Origin: Chloroflexota bacterium
Lineage (GTDB): Bacteria > Chloroflexota > Anaerolineae > 4572-78 > J111
Direction: 5' to 3'
DNA: 64,000 nt
Assembly (NCBI GenBank): GCA_016860845.1
Contig: BOKF01000033.1
Coordinates: forward strand, 1 to 64,000
Shown: one piece after another, positions 46,963 to 56,768 of the stretch
Position numbering within the stretch: the first letter of the stretch is position 1
Layout of the letters: every line of letters starts with the position of its first letter
Notes under the pieces: model-generated
Databases searched by the model: none
What the model saw: only the letters and a program-made list of their open reading frames with translations
What the model was told of the DNA's origin: nothing
Made by a program: the position numbers and the translations under genes

Positions 46963-49182
46963 TTATCTTAATCCTCGCCTGCGCCAGTAGAACTGATACC
47001 ATAGAAAGGCGGCGATGACGACCAGGCTGAGAATCCCCCAGGGAAAATCGCTCCAATCAAAAGACGAAGCGCCGGAGCCGGCGGGGAGTTCGGTCAGGGC
47101 CGGGTCGGGGGTGCCGCGCTGGGCCAGCAAGGCAGCGGCAGTGGACTGGTAAATGGAGGTAGCCGTCGGGGCCAGGGTCGGCAGTTCGGTCAGGACTGGC
47201 GCCTTGGGTGTTGGGGTTTGGGTAGGGGTGCGGGTGGGCCGGGGCGTCGGCGTGGCCGTGCCCTGGCCAAAAATCGGCACGGCTGCCCGGTCGCCCTGGA
47301 AACGCACAAACTCGGCCGAGACCCAGCCAAGCCCGTCCGGCCCGTCGGGGAACTCGATCTGCCACCACTCGCCATCCTTGCTGATGGCGAACACATTGGC
47401 TTTGTCGCCCAGGTAAAGCCCGCCCACCAGATCCCCCTCGGTTGAGGGCGCGGCCCGGACATTGATCGGATCGGTCACCTCAATCGTCCCGGCGATGACC
47501 GGCTCGGTGGGGCTGGGGGTGGGAGTCACGGTGGGGCTGGGCGTGCTGGTCGCAGTGGACGTGGTGGTAGGAGTGGCGGTCGGGATATTCAGCTTAACCA
47601 CGGGTACACTCGCCGCATCGCCGCTGAAATCTACCACGGCATCGGCCACCCAGGCCAGCCCAGCCTCGCCCGTTTCGTGCTCGATCTGCCACCACTCGCC
47701 GGTTTCATTTTTGCCGACCACGACCGCTTCCGCCCCGCTGTCGAGCCGTCCCACCAGCTCAAAGTCAAGGCCGGGGCCGCTGCGCACGTTCACTCCCCCC
47801 GCCGAAACTTTGACCACCGGCGCGGTGCTGCTCAACGCTGCCGTCGCAGTCAGCGTAGACGATACCTGAAGATTGGCTTGAGCCGTGCTGGATGCCTGGG
47901 CCGGGCTGGGCGCTTCGACCACCGGCACGGTTTCAGCATCGCCGACAAACTCGACCACTTCCGCATTGACCCAACCGATGGTATCGGAGCCGCGCGGAAA
48001 GTGAATCTGCCACCAATCGCCGGCTTCCGTCTGGCCGATCACCTCAATCGGGCTGTCAGCCGCCAGTTGGCCGACCCGCTCAAAACTGGTATCCGGGCCG
48101 CTGCGGATATTGGCCCCGTCTGCGGCAACAATGTACGGGCCGCTGGGGGTCGCCACGGGTTCGGGGGTCGAGGCCGGTTCCGGCGTAGAAGTCTCTGCGG
48201 CTGGCGCGGGGGCAGCAGCCGGCGCCGGGGGTAGACTGCCGCGCAGGGTGGTAACCAACTCGCGGGTAATATCCAGGTAAAGATTGCCGTAGCTGGCGCT
48301 CGGCTCCAGGTGGGTGCCTTCCGGCCATTCGTTGAAGCTGGTGATAACGATCATATGAGGCTGGCTGGCGACCGCACCGCGCCACGTCTCGCGAAAGTAG
48401 TCGCCGTTGCGCCGGGGCACGGCAAAACTGTTGGCCCGGGGCAGCCGGGTGTCGTCGTAGCCGGGCATAACCGTAGCGACCCACAAGCGGTTAAATCCAT
48501 TTTCGGCGGCATAGGTCCGCACCTGGTTGCCCCACTTGGCCAGTTGGTCGGCCGGCGAAGCGGCCCAGGCGATGCTGTAGAGATGGTGACCGTCGAAGAT
48601 CGCCTGATAGCTCAAATCCGTTCCCTCGGCAATCCAAAGAGCCGCCCGGTTAGGATCAACCTGCTGGCGGATAGCCGCCCACTGCTCCACCGAGAACTGC
48701 TGCTGCCGCCAGAAGAAAATGACCGGTTTGCCCTGATAGCGCAAATAGGCCGGGTGCTGGGCGTGGCTGGCCAGCAGCTTGGCCAGGGCGTCGGTGACGC
48801 TTGAGACGCTGCCTAAAAAGGGGCTAGTGACTTCCACATCCACGGCGGCTTTGAAACCTCTGGCCTGGGCCACATCAAGCAGGGTGCGGAAATTGGTTTC
48901 GGTCTGGTTGCCGACCTCCTGCGGCCCATACCAGGATTGGACAAAGGCGTCAATCCCGGCGCTCTGCGCCTGCGCCACCTGCCGCTCGATGGTCGCCCGG
49001 TCAGACGAATTATACGGCTCGGCCGGCGTGTCCACCGATTGGCCGGAACTCCAGGTATTCTGATCAAACCAGGCATAGTAGAAGGCCAGTACCAGCGGTC
49101 CCTCCTGAGCCGACGCTTGAGGGAGCTGCACCAAAAAAATGAGGGTGAAGAGCAATGTAGTTATACGAAAAGTCAATTTCAT
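46963..49182 (-). CDS. Secreted glycan-active protein with three SH3 domains and a C-terminal anchor
   Basis: About 739 residues. Signal peptide (about 1-25, cleavage after Ala-Ser-Ala), then a GH99/GH71-like TIM-barrel domain (Leu-Ala-Phe-Tyr-Tyr-Ala-Trp-Phe, Gln-Ser-Trp-Tyr-Gly, Ser-Phe-Asn-Glu-Trp-Pro-Glu-Gly-Thr). A Pro/Thr linker leads to three SH3b domains with Asn-Ile-Arg-Ser-Gly-Pro or Asn-Val-Arg-Ser-Gly-Pro starts and Trp-Trp-Gln-Ile cores. A final membrane helix (Trp-Gly-Ile-Leu-Ser-Leu-Val-Val-Ile) with a basic end anchors it. It probably acts on mannan-like or wall glycans at the cell surface. ATG at 49182 with TGGAG upstream. Confidence 0.8.
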   Translation of the reverse strand: MKLTFRITTLLFTLIFLVQLPQASAQEGPLVLAFYYAWFDQNTWSSGQSVDTPAEPYNSSDRATIERQVAQAQSAGIDAFVQSWYGPQEVGNQTETNFRTLLDVAQARGFKAAVDVEVTSPFLGSVSSVTDALAKLLASHAQHPAYLRYQGKPVIFFWRQQQFSVEQWAAIRQQVDPNRAALWIAEGTDLSYQAIFDGHHLYSIAWAASPADQLAKWGNQVRTYAAENGFNRLWVATVMPGYDDTRLPRANSFAVPRRNGDYFRETWRGAVASQPHMIVITSFNEWPEGTHLEPSASYGNLYLDITRELVTTLRGSLPPAPAAAPAPAAETSTPEPASTPEPVATPSGPYIVAADGANIRSGPDTSFERVGQLAADSPIEVIGQTEAGDWWQIHFPRGSDTIGWVNAEVVEFVGDAETVPVVEAPSPAQASSTAQANLQVSSTLTATAALSSTAPVVKVSAGGVNVRSGPGLDFELVGRLDSGAEAVVVGKNETGEWWQIEHETGEAGLAWVADAVVDFSGDAASVPVVKLNIPTATPTTTSTATSTPSPTVTPTPSPTEPVIAGTIEVTDPINVRAAPSTEGDLVGGLYLGDKANVFAISKDGEWWQIEFPDGPDGLGWVSAEFVRFQGDRAAVPIFGQGTATPTPRPTRTPTQTPTPKAPVLTELPTLAPTATSIYQSTAAALLAQRGTPDPALTELPAGSGASSFDWSDFPWGILSLVVIAAFLWYQFYWRRRGLR

Positions 49183-49260
49183 TAAAGGCACTCCAGGCGC
49201 CGAGTATAACATGCAACAGGGGGTTCGCAAAGCAGAATGAAGAGTTTTTGCCTCAAGATA

Positions 49261-49378
49261 ATCGCCTCAAATCACCCTTCGATACGGGCTTACGCCCTAC
49301 TCAGGATGATTTGAGGCTCATAATCGCACCCTGAGTAGCCTTAAGCAAAGCGAAAGGCGTATCGAAGGGTGCGATTAC
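49261..49378. repeat. Double palindromic intergenic repeat
   Basis: GCCTCAAATCA pairs with TGATTTGAGGC in the first half. AATCGCACCCTGAG-type words pair with AAGGGTGCGATT in the second. CTTCGATACG and CGTATCGAAG also pair across the element. Confidence 0.6.
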
Positions 49379-49416
49379 AAAAACTCCGAACTCCGATTAT
49401 TAGGAAAAAGGGCAGA

Positions 49417-50115
49417 CTAGGGGAAACGGCGCTGAATTTTCGCCGCGAGGTAGTGGCCGCTGGCAATGAACAGCACTCCAGCCGCCCCAAGGAGGGTCCA
49501 CTGCCGCCAGGAAAGTTCCAGGCCGTACGCGCCAATCAAAGTGACCATCACCATGCCTGGAAAGCGGCCCAGAAAATTGGCCCACCAGAAGCGCCAAAAA
49601 GAGATCAAACTCAGTCCGGCCAGGTAGTTGGTGGCGTTATGAGGCACAATGGGCAGCCAAAAACAGGTCAGGAAAAAGAAAAAGCCCTGCCGCTTGACGA
49701 CGTGATGCCAGCGCTGCAAAAGGGGTTGCGGCAAAACGCGGCTGACCCAGGGCAAGCCGGCCCGCCGGGCGATGACAAAAGCCAACTGGCTGGCCCCTAC
49801 GCCGCCCAGGGTATTGAGCACTAGGCCGAGAGGAAAACCATACAAATAACCGGCGGCGATCATCATGGCATGGCCGGGGATGGTTGCCGTTAGCACCTGG
49901 AAGGTGACAATGGCCAGGTACAACAGCGGCCCCCACCAGCCGAGCGGCTCAAGATAAGCCGTGACTGCCTCCCGGTCGCGGAAGAAGTGGAGCAGGTCGA
50001 GCAGTTGCTGGCGGCTGGCCCACAGCAGGGTCAAGACAAGCAGGGCCACCAGGCCGTAACACAGCCATTTAACGGTATGACCGTTGATTGATTTTTCACG
50101 CTCCACTTGACTCAT
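49417..50115 (-). CDS. TVP38/TMEM64 (DedA-like) membrane protein
   Basis: About 232 residues with five to six membrane segments. The family signature lies in the middle: Ile-Pro-Gly-His-Ala-Met-Met-Ile-Ala-Ala-Gly-Tyr-Leu-Tyr-Gly-Phe and Gly-Gly-Val-Gly-Ala-Ser-Gln-Leu-Ala-Phe-Val-Ile-Ala-Arg-Arg. Such proteins affect lipid or polyprenyl-phosphate trafficking. The ATG at 50115 follows the glycosyltransferase stop by one base, so translation is coupled. Confidence 0.87.
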   Translation of the reverse strand: MSQVEREKSINGHTVKWLCYGLVALLVLTLLWASRQQLLDLLHFFRDREAVTAYLEPLGWWGPLLYLAIVTFQVLTATIPGHAMMIAAGYLYGFPLGLVLNTLGGVGASQLAFVIARRAGLPWVSRVLPQPLLQRWHHVVKRQGFFFFLTCFWLPIVPHNATNYLAGLSLISFWRFWWANFLGRFPGMVMVTLIGAYGLELSWRQWTLLGAAGVLFIASGHYLAAKIQRRFP

Positions 50116-50116
50116 C

Positions 50117-50779
50117 TTAACGCATCTGCCGGGTGCGCCACAGCAGGCGCAGGAAATTTTTGGTGTGCTGCACGGGCTGGATATGACTCGCTTCACCGGC
50201 GTAAATCGTCTGGATCGGCACCCAAGCCAACTTAAAACCACGCCGTACACAAATTGTAATCATCTCGACTTCATACTCAAAACCCTGCTCCAAATTCCGG
50301 TCAAGCAGGGCGGACAGCAAACGGTGGCCGATCAGCCGGTAGCCCGATTGATTATCAAATATGCGCTGCCCCACGGCCCAGGAATAGCCCAGACCACCCA
50401 ACCAATTGGCCAGGCGGCGCACCGGCGGCATCTGGCTAAAATCGCGCCGGCCGATGATGAGATCGGCCGGCTGGGTTTGGTAGGCCTGGATAAACCTGGG
50501 AAGCTCCGCCGGGTTATGCTGGCCGTCGGCGTCGAGGGTAATCACGGCCTCATACCCTTCGGCCATGGCCCAACGAAATCCGGCCTGCAGCGCCGCGCCT
50601 TTGCCCTGGTTAGGGTTCTGGATTAAGACGGTTGCGCCAGCAGCCTCGGCCTGGGCGGCAGTATCGTCAGTTGAGCCGTCGTCCACCACCAGCACCGGCA
50701 GGTGAACAAGCGCGCCGGCTACCACACCGGCGACCCGGAGCGACTCGTTGTAAGCAGGGACCAAAGCCAGAATAGTCAT
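50117..50779 (-). CDS. Family 2 glycosyltransferase (dolichyl/polyprenyl-phosphate sugar synthase-like)
   Basis: 220 residues. Has Leu-Val-Pro-Ala-Tyr-Asn-Glu, Val-Val-Asp-Asp-Gly-Ser-Thr-Asp-Asp-Thr, Gly-Lys-Gly-Ala-Ala-Leu and Thr-Leu-Asp-Ala-Asp-Gly-Gln-His, all typical of DPM1/GT2 enzymes. No membrane segments. It probably transfers a hexose to a polyprenyl carrier, which fits its tight coupling to a TVP38-family protein. Confidence 0.9.
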   Translation of the reverse strand: MTILALVPAYNESLRVAGVVAGALVHLPVLVVDDGSTDDTAAQAEAAGATVLIQNPNQGKGAALQAGFRWAMAEGYEAVITLDADGQHNPAELPRFIQAYQTQPADLIIGRRDFSQMPPVRRLANWLGGLGYSWAVGQRIFDNQSGYRLIGHRLLSALLDRNLEQGFEYEVEMITICVRRGFKLAWVPIQTIYAGEASHIQPVQHTKNFLRLLWRTRQMR

Positions 50780-50791
50780 CAGAAACCTTTT

Positions 50792-51514
50792 TCAAAAATA
50801 AGGATAGCGCCTGGCCCGCTCGTAGAGCACCTGCTGCCGGTAGTCACGGGGAGGCTGGGGCACAAAGAGCATCAGGATCCAGGTCAGGATCATGCCCAGG
50901 ACAAAGCCGCCGATGTGGGCAAAAAAGGCCACTCCGCCAGCAGACGCAGCCCCCAGGGAAGCCACGCCGTTAAACAATTGGACCACAAACCACAGGCCGA
51001 TCACCAGCCAGGCCGGCCAGTCGGACCACATGCCGATGTAGAACAGGGGAACAATCCCCCGCACCCGCACGCCGGGGAAAAGGACCAGATAGCTGCCCAA
51101 CACCCCGGAAATCGCTCCACTCGCGCCCACCAACACAATCGGCGAGGTGGGGTCAATGACAACCTGGGAGAACGCGGCAGCAAAACCGCTGCCAAAATAA
51201 AGCACCAAATACAAGAGCCGCCCTAAGCGGTCTTCGACATTATCGCCGAAGAGATACAAGTAGAGCATGTTACTTAACAAATGCCCCCAGCCCGCGTGAA
51301 AGAACATGCTGCGGATGACATCCAAAATGGTCTCCAGCGAGAGGAGATTCCGGGAAACATTGGCCGGAACTACCGAGAGGTCGGTCAGGGCGGCGTCGAG
51401 GGCGGCGGGTGACAGGCTCAGTTCCCACAGAAAAACCAGGACATTGATCAGGAGCAGCAGGTAGGTGAGGATAGGAAAGCGGCGGGTTGGATTCATGTCT
51501 CTTAACGGCAACAT
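50792..51514 (-). CDS. Rhomboid intramembrane serine protease
   Basis: 240 residues, six to seven membrane helices. Catalytic Ser132 in Gly-Ala-Ser-Gly-Ala-Ile-Ser-Gly and His200 in Phe-Ala-His-Ile-Gly-Gly. His-Ala-Gly-Trp-Gly-His-Leu-Leu-Ser-Asn marks helix 2. The ATG at 51514 follows AAAGGAG, which lies inside the P-ATPase stop region; the genes are 3 nt apart. Confidence 0.93.
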   Translation of the reverse strand: MLPLRDMNPTRRFPILTYLLLLINVLVFLWELSLSPAALDAALTDLSVVPANVSRNLLSLETILDVIRSMFFHAGWGHLLSNMLYLYLFGDNVEDRLGRLLYLVLYFGSGFAAAFSQVVIDPTSPIVLVGASGAISGVLGSYLVLFPGVRVRGIVPLFYIGMWSDWPAWLVIGLWFVVQLFNGVASLGAASAGGVAFFAHIGGFVLGMILTWILMLFVPQPPRDYRQQVLYERARRYPYF

Positions 51515-51517
51515 TTA

Positions 51518-54274
51518 TTAACTCCTTTCACGGCGTCGCCCGATGAACTTTGCCACTTCAGACACCCACAAAACGATGGTGCTCAAACCCAGGCTGAGGG
51601 CCAAATCCTGGATGGATAAGGGGGTGGTCTCAAAAATGGGCTGCAAGAAGGGGACATAAATCACGGCCAGTTGTAACAAGAAGGTCGAAAGCAGCGCCCC
51701 GACCATGGCCCGGTTTGAGCCTAGCCCAATTGTAAAAAGCGAGTCGCGCTCGGAACGGACGGCCAGGGCAAAGAAGACCTGCGACATCACCAGGACGGTA
51801 AAGGTCATCGTTTGCCAGGAGGACTGCCCGGCCTGCCAGTAGAAATAGCCCACGCCCAACGCCACCAGGGTCATCACCAGCCCCATGCTGATAATGGTGC
51901 GGACCATATCGGGACTGAAAACACCCCCCGTCGTCGAACGAGGCGGGCGGCGCATAATGTTCCGCTCGGCCGGTTCAACGCTCAAGGCCAGGGCGGGCAG
52001 GCCATCGGTGACCAGGTTCATCCACAAAATCTGCAAGGGCAGCAGCGGCAGGGGCATGCCCAGCAGCGGCCCCAGCAGCATCACCCCCAACTCGCTGGAA
52101 TTGCAGCTCAACAGGTAGGCGATAAATTTGCGGATGTTGTCGAAGATGGTCCGGCCTTCTTCCACCGCAGCGACGATGGTGGCAAAGTTGTCGTCCAGCA
52201 GGACCATATCGGCGGCCTCCTTGGCCACATCGGTGCCGGTAATGCCCATGGCCACCCCAATGTCGGCCTTTTTCAGGGCCGGGGCATCGTTGACCCCGTC
52301 GCCAGTCATGGCGACGATGTGCTGCTGCTGCTGGTAAACCTCGACCAGGTTCAGTTTGTGCTCAGGGGCCACGCGGGCAAACACCGACACATCGCTGGCG
52401 GTCTCGGCCAGTTGCTCCAGCGAGAGCCGGTCCAATTCCTGGCCGGTCAAAAAGCGGTCGCCCTGGCTAATGCCCAACTCGCCAGCAATGTAGCGGGCGG
52501 TCAGGGGGTGGTCGCCGGTAATCATTACCGGGCGAATCCCGGCGCTGCGGCAGGTGGCAATGGCCTGCTTGACTTCCGGCCGGGGCGGGTCAATCATGCC
52601 AAACATACCCAGCAAAATCAGGTCGTGCTCCAGGGTTTCGGTGGTGAGTTCTGCCGGAACGGCGTCCAGGGGCCGCAGGCCCACCCCCAAAACGCGCATG
52701 CCGTTTTGGGCCAACTGGTCGTGGGCCGCCAGCAAGCGCTGCCGCCAGGTCTCGTCCAGCGGTTCCAGGCGGCCCTCGACCCAGACCTGGGCGGCAATCC
52801 CCAGCAAGCCGTCAATCGCGCCTTTGGTAAAGGCCACGTAAGCCGCCTCGGGACGCGGTCGTCTGGCCCACACCTCGGCCAGACGGGCGGGCAAATCCTG
52901 ATCAGAGGAGGGGCGGCGATGGACCGTTGTCATCCGCTTGCGCACCGACTCGAAGGGCAGTTCGGCCACCCGGGGCAGGAGCCGGTCCAGGTCGCTTTTG
53001 AGCAGCCCAAACTCGGAGGCGGCCAGCAGCAGCGCCCCCTCGGTCGAGTCGCCGACCACGTGGTAGGCGTCGGGTTTCTGGGGATCGGTTTGCAGCACGG
53101 CGTCGTTGCACAGCGCGCCACCAACCAGCAGCAGGTCGAGCGTCGGCTGGATGGCCGGGGCAGCCATTTGCCCGTCGGCCCTGGCAACCTCCCAACCCGC
53201 CCCATCCAACCGTTCGATCAGGTCAATGTGGTGGTTGGCAATGTCAAGCACGGTCACGGTCATCTTATTCTGGGTCAGGGTGCCGGTCTTGTCGGAGCAG
53301 ATGACCGTCACCGAGCCGAGGGTTTCCACGGCCGGCAGCCTGCGGATGAGGGCGCGGCGTTGCAGCATGCGCTGCGCCCCCAACGACAGCGCCACCGTGA
53401 CCACCGCCGCCAGCCCTTCCGGCACGGCGGCAACGGCCAGGCTGACCGCAGTCAGAAAGACCTCGCTCAACGCTTCACCGCGCAGCAAGCCCAGGGCAAA
53501 AATCACCGCGACGATCACCAGGGCCACCCCTGCCAGCACCATCCCCAGCCGGTTCAGCCGCTGTTGCAGCGGGGTCGGTTCTTGTTCGACCGTTTGGATC
53601 AAATTGGCAATGTGACCCAGTTCCGTCTGCATCCCGGTCGTGGTGATGACCGCCTGACCGTGCCCATAACTGACCACCGTACCCATATAGACCATATTGC
53701 GCCGGTCGCCCAGGCTCTCTTCGGTTGAGTACACTACGCCCGCGTCTTTTTCCACTGCCTCTGACTCGCCGGTCAGGGCGGCTTCCTCCAGCCGCAGGTT
53801 GGCGCTTTCCAGCAGGCGGCCGTCGGCGGGAACCTTATTACCTGTCTCCAGCAGCACCACATCGCCGGGAACCAGATCGCGCGAGGAGATTTCCTGGACC
53901 TGGCCCTCCCGGCGGACCTTGACCACCGGCACGGCCAACTGCTTCAGCGCGGCCATTGATTGCTCGGCCTTGTACTCCTGGCGAAAACCCAATGCCGCGT
54001 TGAGCACGACAATAGCCAGGATGACCCCGGCATCCAGCCAATCGCCCAAAAAGAAGGAGATAACGGCCGCGACGATGAGGATTATCGTCATCACATTGGT
54101 CAATTGTTCCAGCAGGATTTTCCAGGGACTTTTCAAGCCCTGCTCGATCAGGGCATTGGGACCGTACTGCTCCAGACGGCGACTCACCTCGGCCTGGGTT
54201 AGGCCCGTGATGGCATCCGTGTTGAGCTGCTGCAAAACCTCATCAAGATGCAGTTGATACCAGTTGCTCGTCAT
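51518..54274 (-). CDS. Cation-transporting P-type ATPase (calcium-type, P2)
   Basis: 918 residues. Domains in order: N-terminal cation domain, Thr-Gly-Glu-Ser (168-171), Val-Pro-Glu-Gly-Leu in helix 4 (284-288), phosphorylation Asp328 in Asp-Lys-Thr-Gly-Thr-Leu-Thr, Thr-Gly-Asp-His-Pro and Thr-Gly-Asp-Gly-Val-Asn-Asp-Ala, then six C-terminal helices with Asn-Leu-Val-Thr-Asp. Pro-Glu-Gly-Leu suggests calcium export. It starts a run with the rhomboid and glycosyltransferase genes. Confidence 0.94.
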   Translation of the reverse strand: MTSNWYQLHLDEVLQQLNTDAITGLTQAEVSRRLEQYGPNALIEQGLKSPWKILLEQLTNVMTIILIVAAVISFFLGDWLDAGVILAIVVLNAALGFRQEYKAEQSMAALKQLAVPVVKVRREGQVQEISSRDLVPGDVVLLETGNKVPADGRLLESANLRLEEAALTGESEAVEKDAGVVYSTEESLGDRRNMVYMGTVVSYGHGQAVITTTGMQTELGHIANLIQTVEQEPTPLQQRLNRLGMVLAGVALVIVAVIFALGLLRGEALSEVFLTAVSLAVAAVPEGLAAVVTVALSLGAQRMLQRRALIRRLPAVETLGSVTVICSDKTGTLTQNKMTVTVLDIANHHIDLIERLDGAGWEVARADGQMAAPAIQPTLDLLLVGGALCNDAVLQTDPQKPDAYHVVGDSTEGALLLAASEFGLLKSDLDRLLPRVAELPFESVRKRMTTVHRRPSSDQDLPARLAEVWARRPRPEAAYVAFTKGAIDGLLGIAAQVWVEGRLEPLDETWRQRLLAAHDQLAQNGMRVLGVGLRPLDAVPAELTTETLEHDLILLGMFGMIDPPRPEVKQAIATCRSAGIRPVMITGDHPLTARYIAGELGISQGDRFLTGQELDRLSLEQLAETASDVSVFARVAPEHKLNLVEVYQQQQHIVAMTGDGVNDAPALKKADIGVAMGITGTDVAKEAADMVLLDDNFATIVAAVEEGRTIFDNIRKFIAYLLSCNSSELGVMLLGPLLGMPLPLLPLQILWMNLVTDGLPALALSVEPAERNIMRRPPRSTTGGVFSPDMVRTIISMGLVMTLVALGVGYFYWQAGQSSWQTMTFTVLVMSQVFFALAVRSERDSLFTIGLGSNRAMVGALLSTFLLQLAVIYVPFLQPIFETTPLSIQDLALSLGLSTIVLWVSEVAKFIGRRRERS

Positions 54275-54380
54275 TATTCCAGCCTCAAATAGTTTACTTT
54301 CAAACCGAATCGCACTAAAATAGGACCAGTTTTCTGATTATAATAACCTTAACCAGTCAAGCGAATCCAAAGAGGGAAGT

Positions 54381-55070
54381 ATGGATAAAAAAACAGCGAT
54401 GTTGTGTATCCGCATTGCCCATGCCGCCTATGGCCGGGGCTTTGATATGAAAGATTTCCAATTATTGGGCCGCTTTGAAAACGCCGGGACCGATACCCAG
54501 GGCATCTTTGGGACAGCCTTTGGCAACACGCTTATCCTGGCTTTTCGCGGCTCCGAAGAAACCGGCATTGCCGATTGGATCCGTGATCTAAAATTTTTAC
54601 CGGCCGATTTTGCCTACGGGGAAAAGGGCAACACAACCCTCAAAGTTCATCATGGCTTTATTGAAGCCTATAACTCGGTTCGTGAGGCGATGTTCAAGGT
54701 AGCTAAAGAGACAGCCCATAAGCAAATCATCTGCACCGGGCACAGCCTGGGCGGCGCGCTGGCAACTCTGTGCGCGCTGGATGTTAAGTACAATTTGCCC
54801 GATAAGGTGGTCAGCGTCTATACCTTTGGATCGCCCAAAGTTGGAAATGAAGCCTTTGCCAAGTTCTACAATAAGCACGTTCCCCAAACATACCGCATTG
54901 TCAACGGGGTAGACCTTGTGCCTGCGCTTCCGCCCGATATTCCGCTGGTCGTTAATTATGAACACGTCGGTGAGTTACATCACCTGGGTGATCTTCAAGC
55001 CAGCCAGGTCAGCGCCGACGCCGGACTGTGTCATCTGCCGGCCAATTACATCAGGTGCCTGGAAGTTTGA
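54381..55070 (+). CDS. Class 3 lipase-family hydrolase
   Basis: 229 residues. Alpha/beta hydrolase of the fungal-lipase type with nucleophile Ser122 in Gly-His-Ser-Leu-Gly-Gly, the following Thr-Phe-Gly-Ser-Pro-Lys-Val-Gly-Asn, Asp in Asn-Gly-Val-Asp-Leu-Val-Pro and His in Glu-Leu-His-His-Leu-Gly. No signal peptide, so it acts in the cytoplasm or is released without Sec. GAGGGAAG precedes the ATG. Confidence 0.9.
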   Translation: MDKKTAMLCIRIAHAAYGRGFDMKDFQLLGRFENAGTDTQGIFGTAFGNTLILAFRGSEETGIADWIRDLKFLPADFAYGEKGNTTLKVHHGFIEAYNSVREAMFKVAKETAHKQIICTGHSLGGALATLCALDVKYNLPDKVVSVYTFGSPKVGNEAFAKFYNKHVPQTYRIVNGVDLVPALPPDIPLVVNYEHVGELHHLGDLQASQVSADAGLCHLPANYIRCLEV

Positions 55071-55112
55071 GAGCAACCTTGATTTTCATTTCGACCTGTT
55101 GATGGATAAAAA

Positions 55113-55157
55113 TGATGCGTGATGCGTGACCTTTTACGCATCACGTATCACGCATCA
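55113..55157. repeat. Hairpin repeat (TGATGCGTGATGCG)
   Basis: TGATGCGTGATGCGT (from 55113) pairs with ACGCATCAC...ACGCATCA (55136-55157), with words repeated in each arm. Same design as the repeats at 256 and 3195. It lies between converging genes. Confidence 0.6.
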
Positions 55158-55193
55158 AGCACCCACCTGTATCTCTGTGGTCGTTCAATATCT

Positions 55194-56765
55194 TTACGGC
55201 GCAGCGTCAGGAATCCACAGCTTTTGGCCGATTTCGATCAGGTCAGGATTGGTGATGACCGTAAAACTGCTGTCATCTTTGGCTTTGGCGTTGGTCGCCT
55301 CGACAATGACCGGGTACTGCATCATATCATTGTAGAATTTGAGAGCCAGTTTGCTCAGCCAGTCGTCGGCCTGGACGATGTAGGCTTGACCTTTCTCCTC
55401 CTCAGTCACCGTCAATTTGACCGACTTGGAGGTGGCTAGAATCTTGCCATCGGCATCAACACTTTGCACCTGGATCTCGTAGTCACCTCCAGGACTTAGC
55501 TCCGTGTCCAGGCTCCATTTGCCGTCGTCCCCTACCGTCGCTTTGCCGACAACCTGGCCGTCAACCACAACCTCGACCTGGGAACCCGGTTCCCCACTAC
55601 CGGTCAATGTGACCGGCCCGGCGGTTAGTCCCTCCCCTGGTTGGTCAAGGGTTGGCGGGGTCACCACCGTCAAAGCGGCAGGTTCAGAGGCAGCTAATAC
55701 TTTACCGGCCGCATCAACATTTTGGACGCCGATCTGATAGTCACCCGACTCAGGCAAATCGGCGGTGTAACTCCACGTCCCATCGCTGCCCACCGTCGTC
55801 TTTCCGACCACCTGCCCATCAATCACAATCTCTACCTCTGACCCCGGCTCCCCCGTGCCGGTGAGAGTTACTGGCCCACCGGTCAAACCGCCGCTGGGTA
55901 GGTCGAGAGTGGGTGGGGTCGCTTTCTCCGCCACAGTTAGGTTAACTGGCTCTGAGGCGGCTAACACTTGCCCATCGGCATCCACGCTTTGCACGGTGAT
56001 CTCGTAATCACCCGACCGACTTAGCTCCGTGTCCAGGCTCCATTTGCCGTCGTCCCCTACCGTCGCTTTGCCGACCACCTGGCCATCAATCACCACCTCA
56101 ACCTGGGAACCCGGTTCCCCGCTGCCGGTCAATGTGACCGGCCCGGCGGTTAGCTCCTCACTTGGTTGGTCCAGGGTTGGCGGTGTGGCAGGAGGCGCCG
56201 TTACGGTCAGAGCGACCGGTTCAGAGGCGGCGATCACCTGGCCATCCGCATCCACATTCTGGACGCCGATCTGATAATCACCCGGCTCAGGCAAATCGGC
56301 GGTGTAGCTCCACGTACCGTCGCCGCCAACCGTCGTCTTTCCGACCACCCGGCCATCAATCACAATCTCTACCTCTGACCCCGGCTCCCCTGTGCCGGTC
56401 AGAACGACCTGGCCCGGCGTCACTTCGCCGCCGGGAAGGTTGACCACGGGCGCAGCAATTTCGGCTTCAGCCGTGGCTTCAACCGTCGCGGGGGCAGTGG
56501 TCGCCGTTGGTTCGGGAGTTGCGGTCGGCGGCGGCTCGGTGGGGGCAGTGGTCGCCGTTGGCGGTGGGGCCGTCGTTGGCGACGGAGTCGCAGAGGGAGC
56601 GGTCGTCACTGTTGGCTCGCTGGTGGCCTGAGCTACAGCCGGCGGATTTTCCACAGGCGGCAGCAGGAACCAGGTCAAAAAGAGCAATATGACCAGAATG
56701 AGGAAAGTGATCCCCTTGAAAATATCAAACTTTTTAATCTCTTTAGCCGTACGATACTGCTTCAT
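55194..56765 (-). CDS. Surface protein with four Ig-like repeats and a LysM domain
   Basis: 523 residues. One membrane helix near the N-terminus (about 15-36), then a Thr/Pro/Ala-rich stalk, then four Ig-like domains of about 90 residues (each with Val-Thr-Leu-Thr-Gly or Val-Val-Leu-Thr-Gly and Asp-Gly-x-Val-Val-Gly-Lys), and a LysM-type domain at the end (Tyr-Ile-Val-Gln-Ala-Asp-Asp-Trp-Leu-Ser-Lys-Leu-Ala). The repeats alternate: 1 and 3 are alike, and 2 and 4 are alike. LysM binds peptidoglycan-type sugars. The next gene on this strand encodes the helix-hairpin-helix repeat protein. Confidence 0.83.
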   Translation of the reverse strand: MKQYRTAKEIKKFDIFKGITFLILVILLFLTWFLLPPVENPPAVAQATSEPTVTTAPSATPSPTTAPPPTATTAPTEPPPTATPEPTATTAPATVEATAEAEIAAPVVNLPGGEVTPGQVVLTGTGEPGSEVEIVIDGRVVGKTTVGGDGTWSYTADLPEPGDYQIGVQNVDADGQVIAASEPVALTVTAPPATPPTLDQPSEELTAGPVTLTGSGEPGSQVEVVIDGQVVGKATVGDDGKWSLDTELSRSGDYEITVQSVDADGQVLAASEPVNLTVAEKATPPTLDLPSGGLTGGPVTLTGTGEPGSEVEIVIDGQVVGKTTVGSDGTWSYTADLPESGDYQIGVQNVDAAGKVLAASEPAALTVVTPPTLDQPGEGLTAGPVTLTGSGEPGSQVEVVVDGQVVGKATVGDDGKWSLDTELSPGGDYEIQVQSVDADGKILATSKSVKLTVTEEEKGQAYIVQADDWLSKLALKFYNDMMQYPVIVEATNAKAKDDSSFTVITNPDLIEIGQKLWIPDAAP

Positions 56766-56768
56766 AGA

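Noticed and set aside
51812..53728. 638-codon plus-strand open frame opposite the P-type ATPase
   Set aside because: It lies wholly within the ATPase gene on the other strand. Its translation is rich in Gly/Gln/His without domains, as expected for an antisense frame of GC-rich codons.
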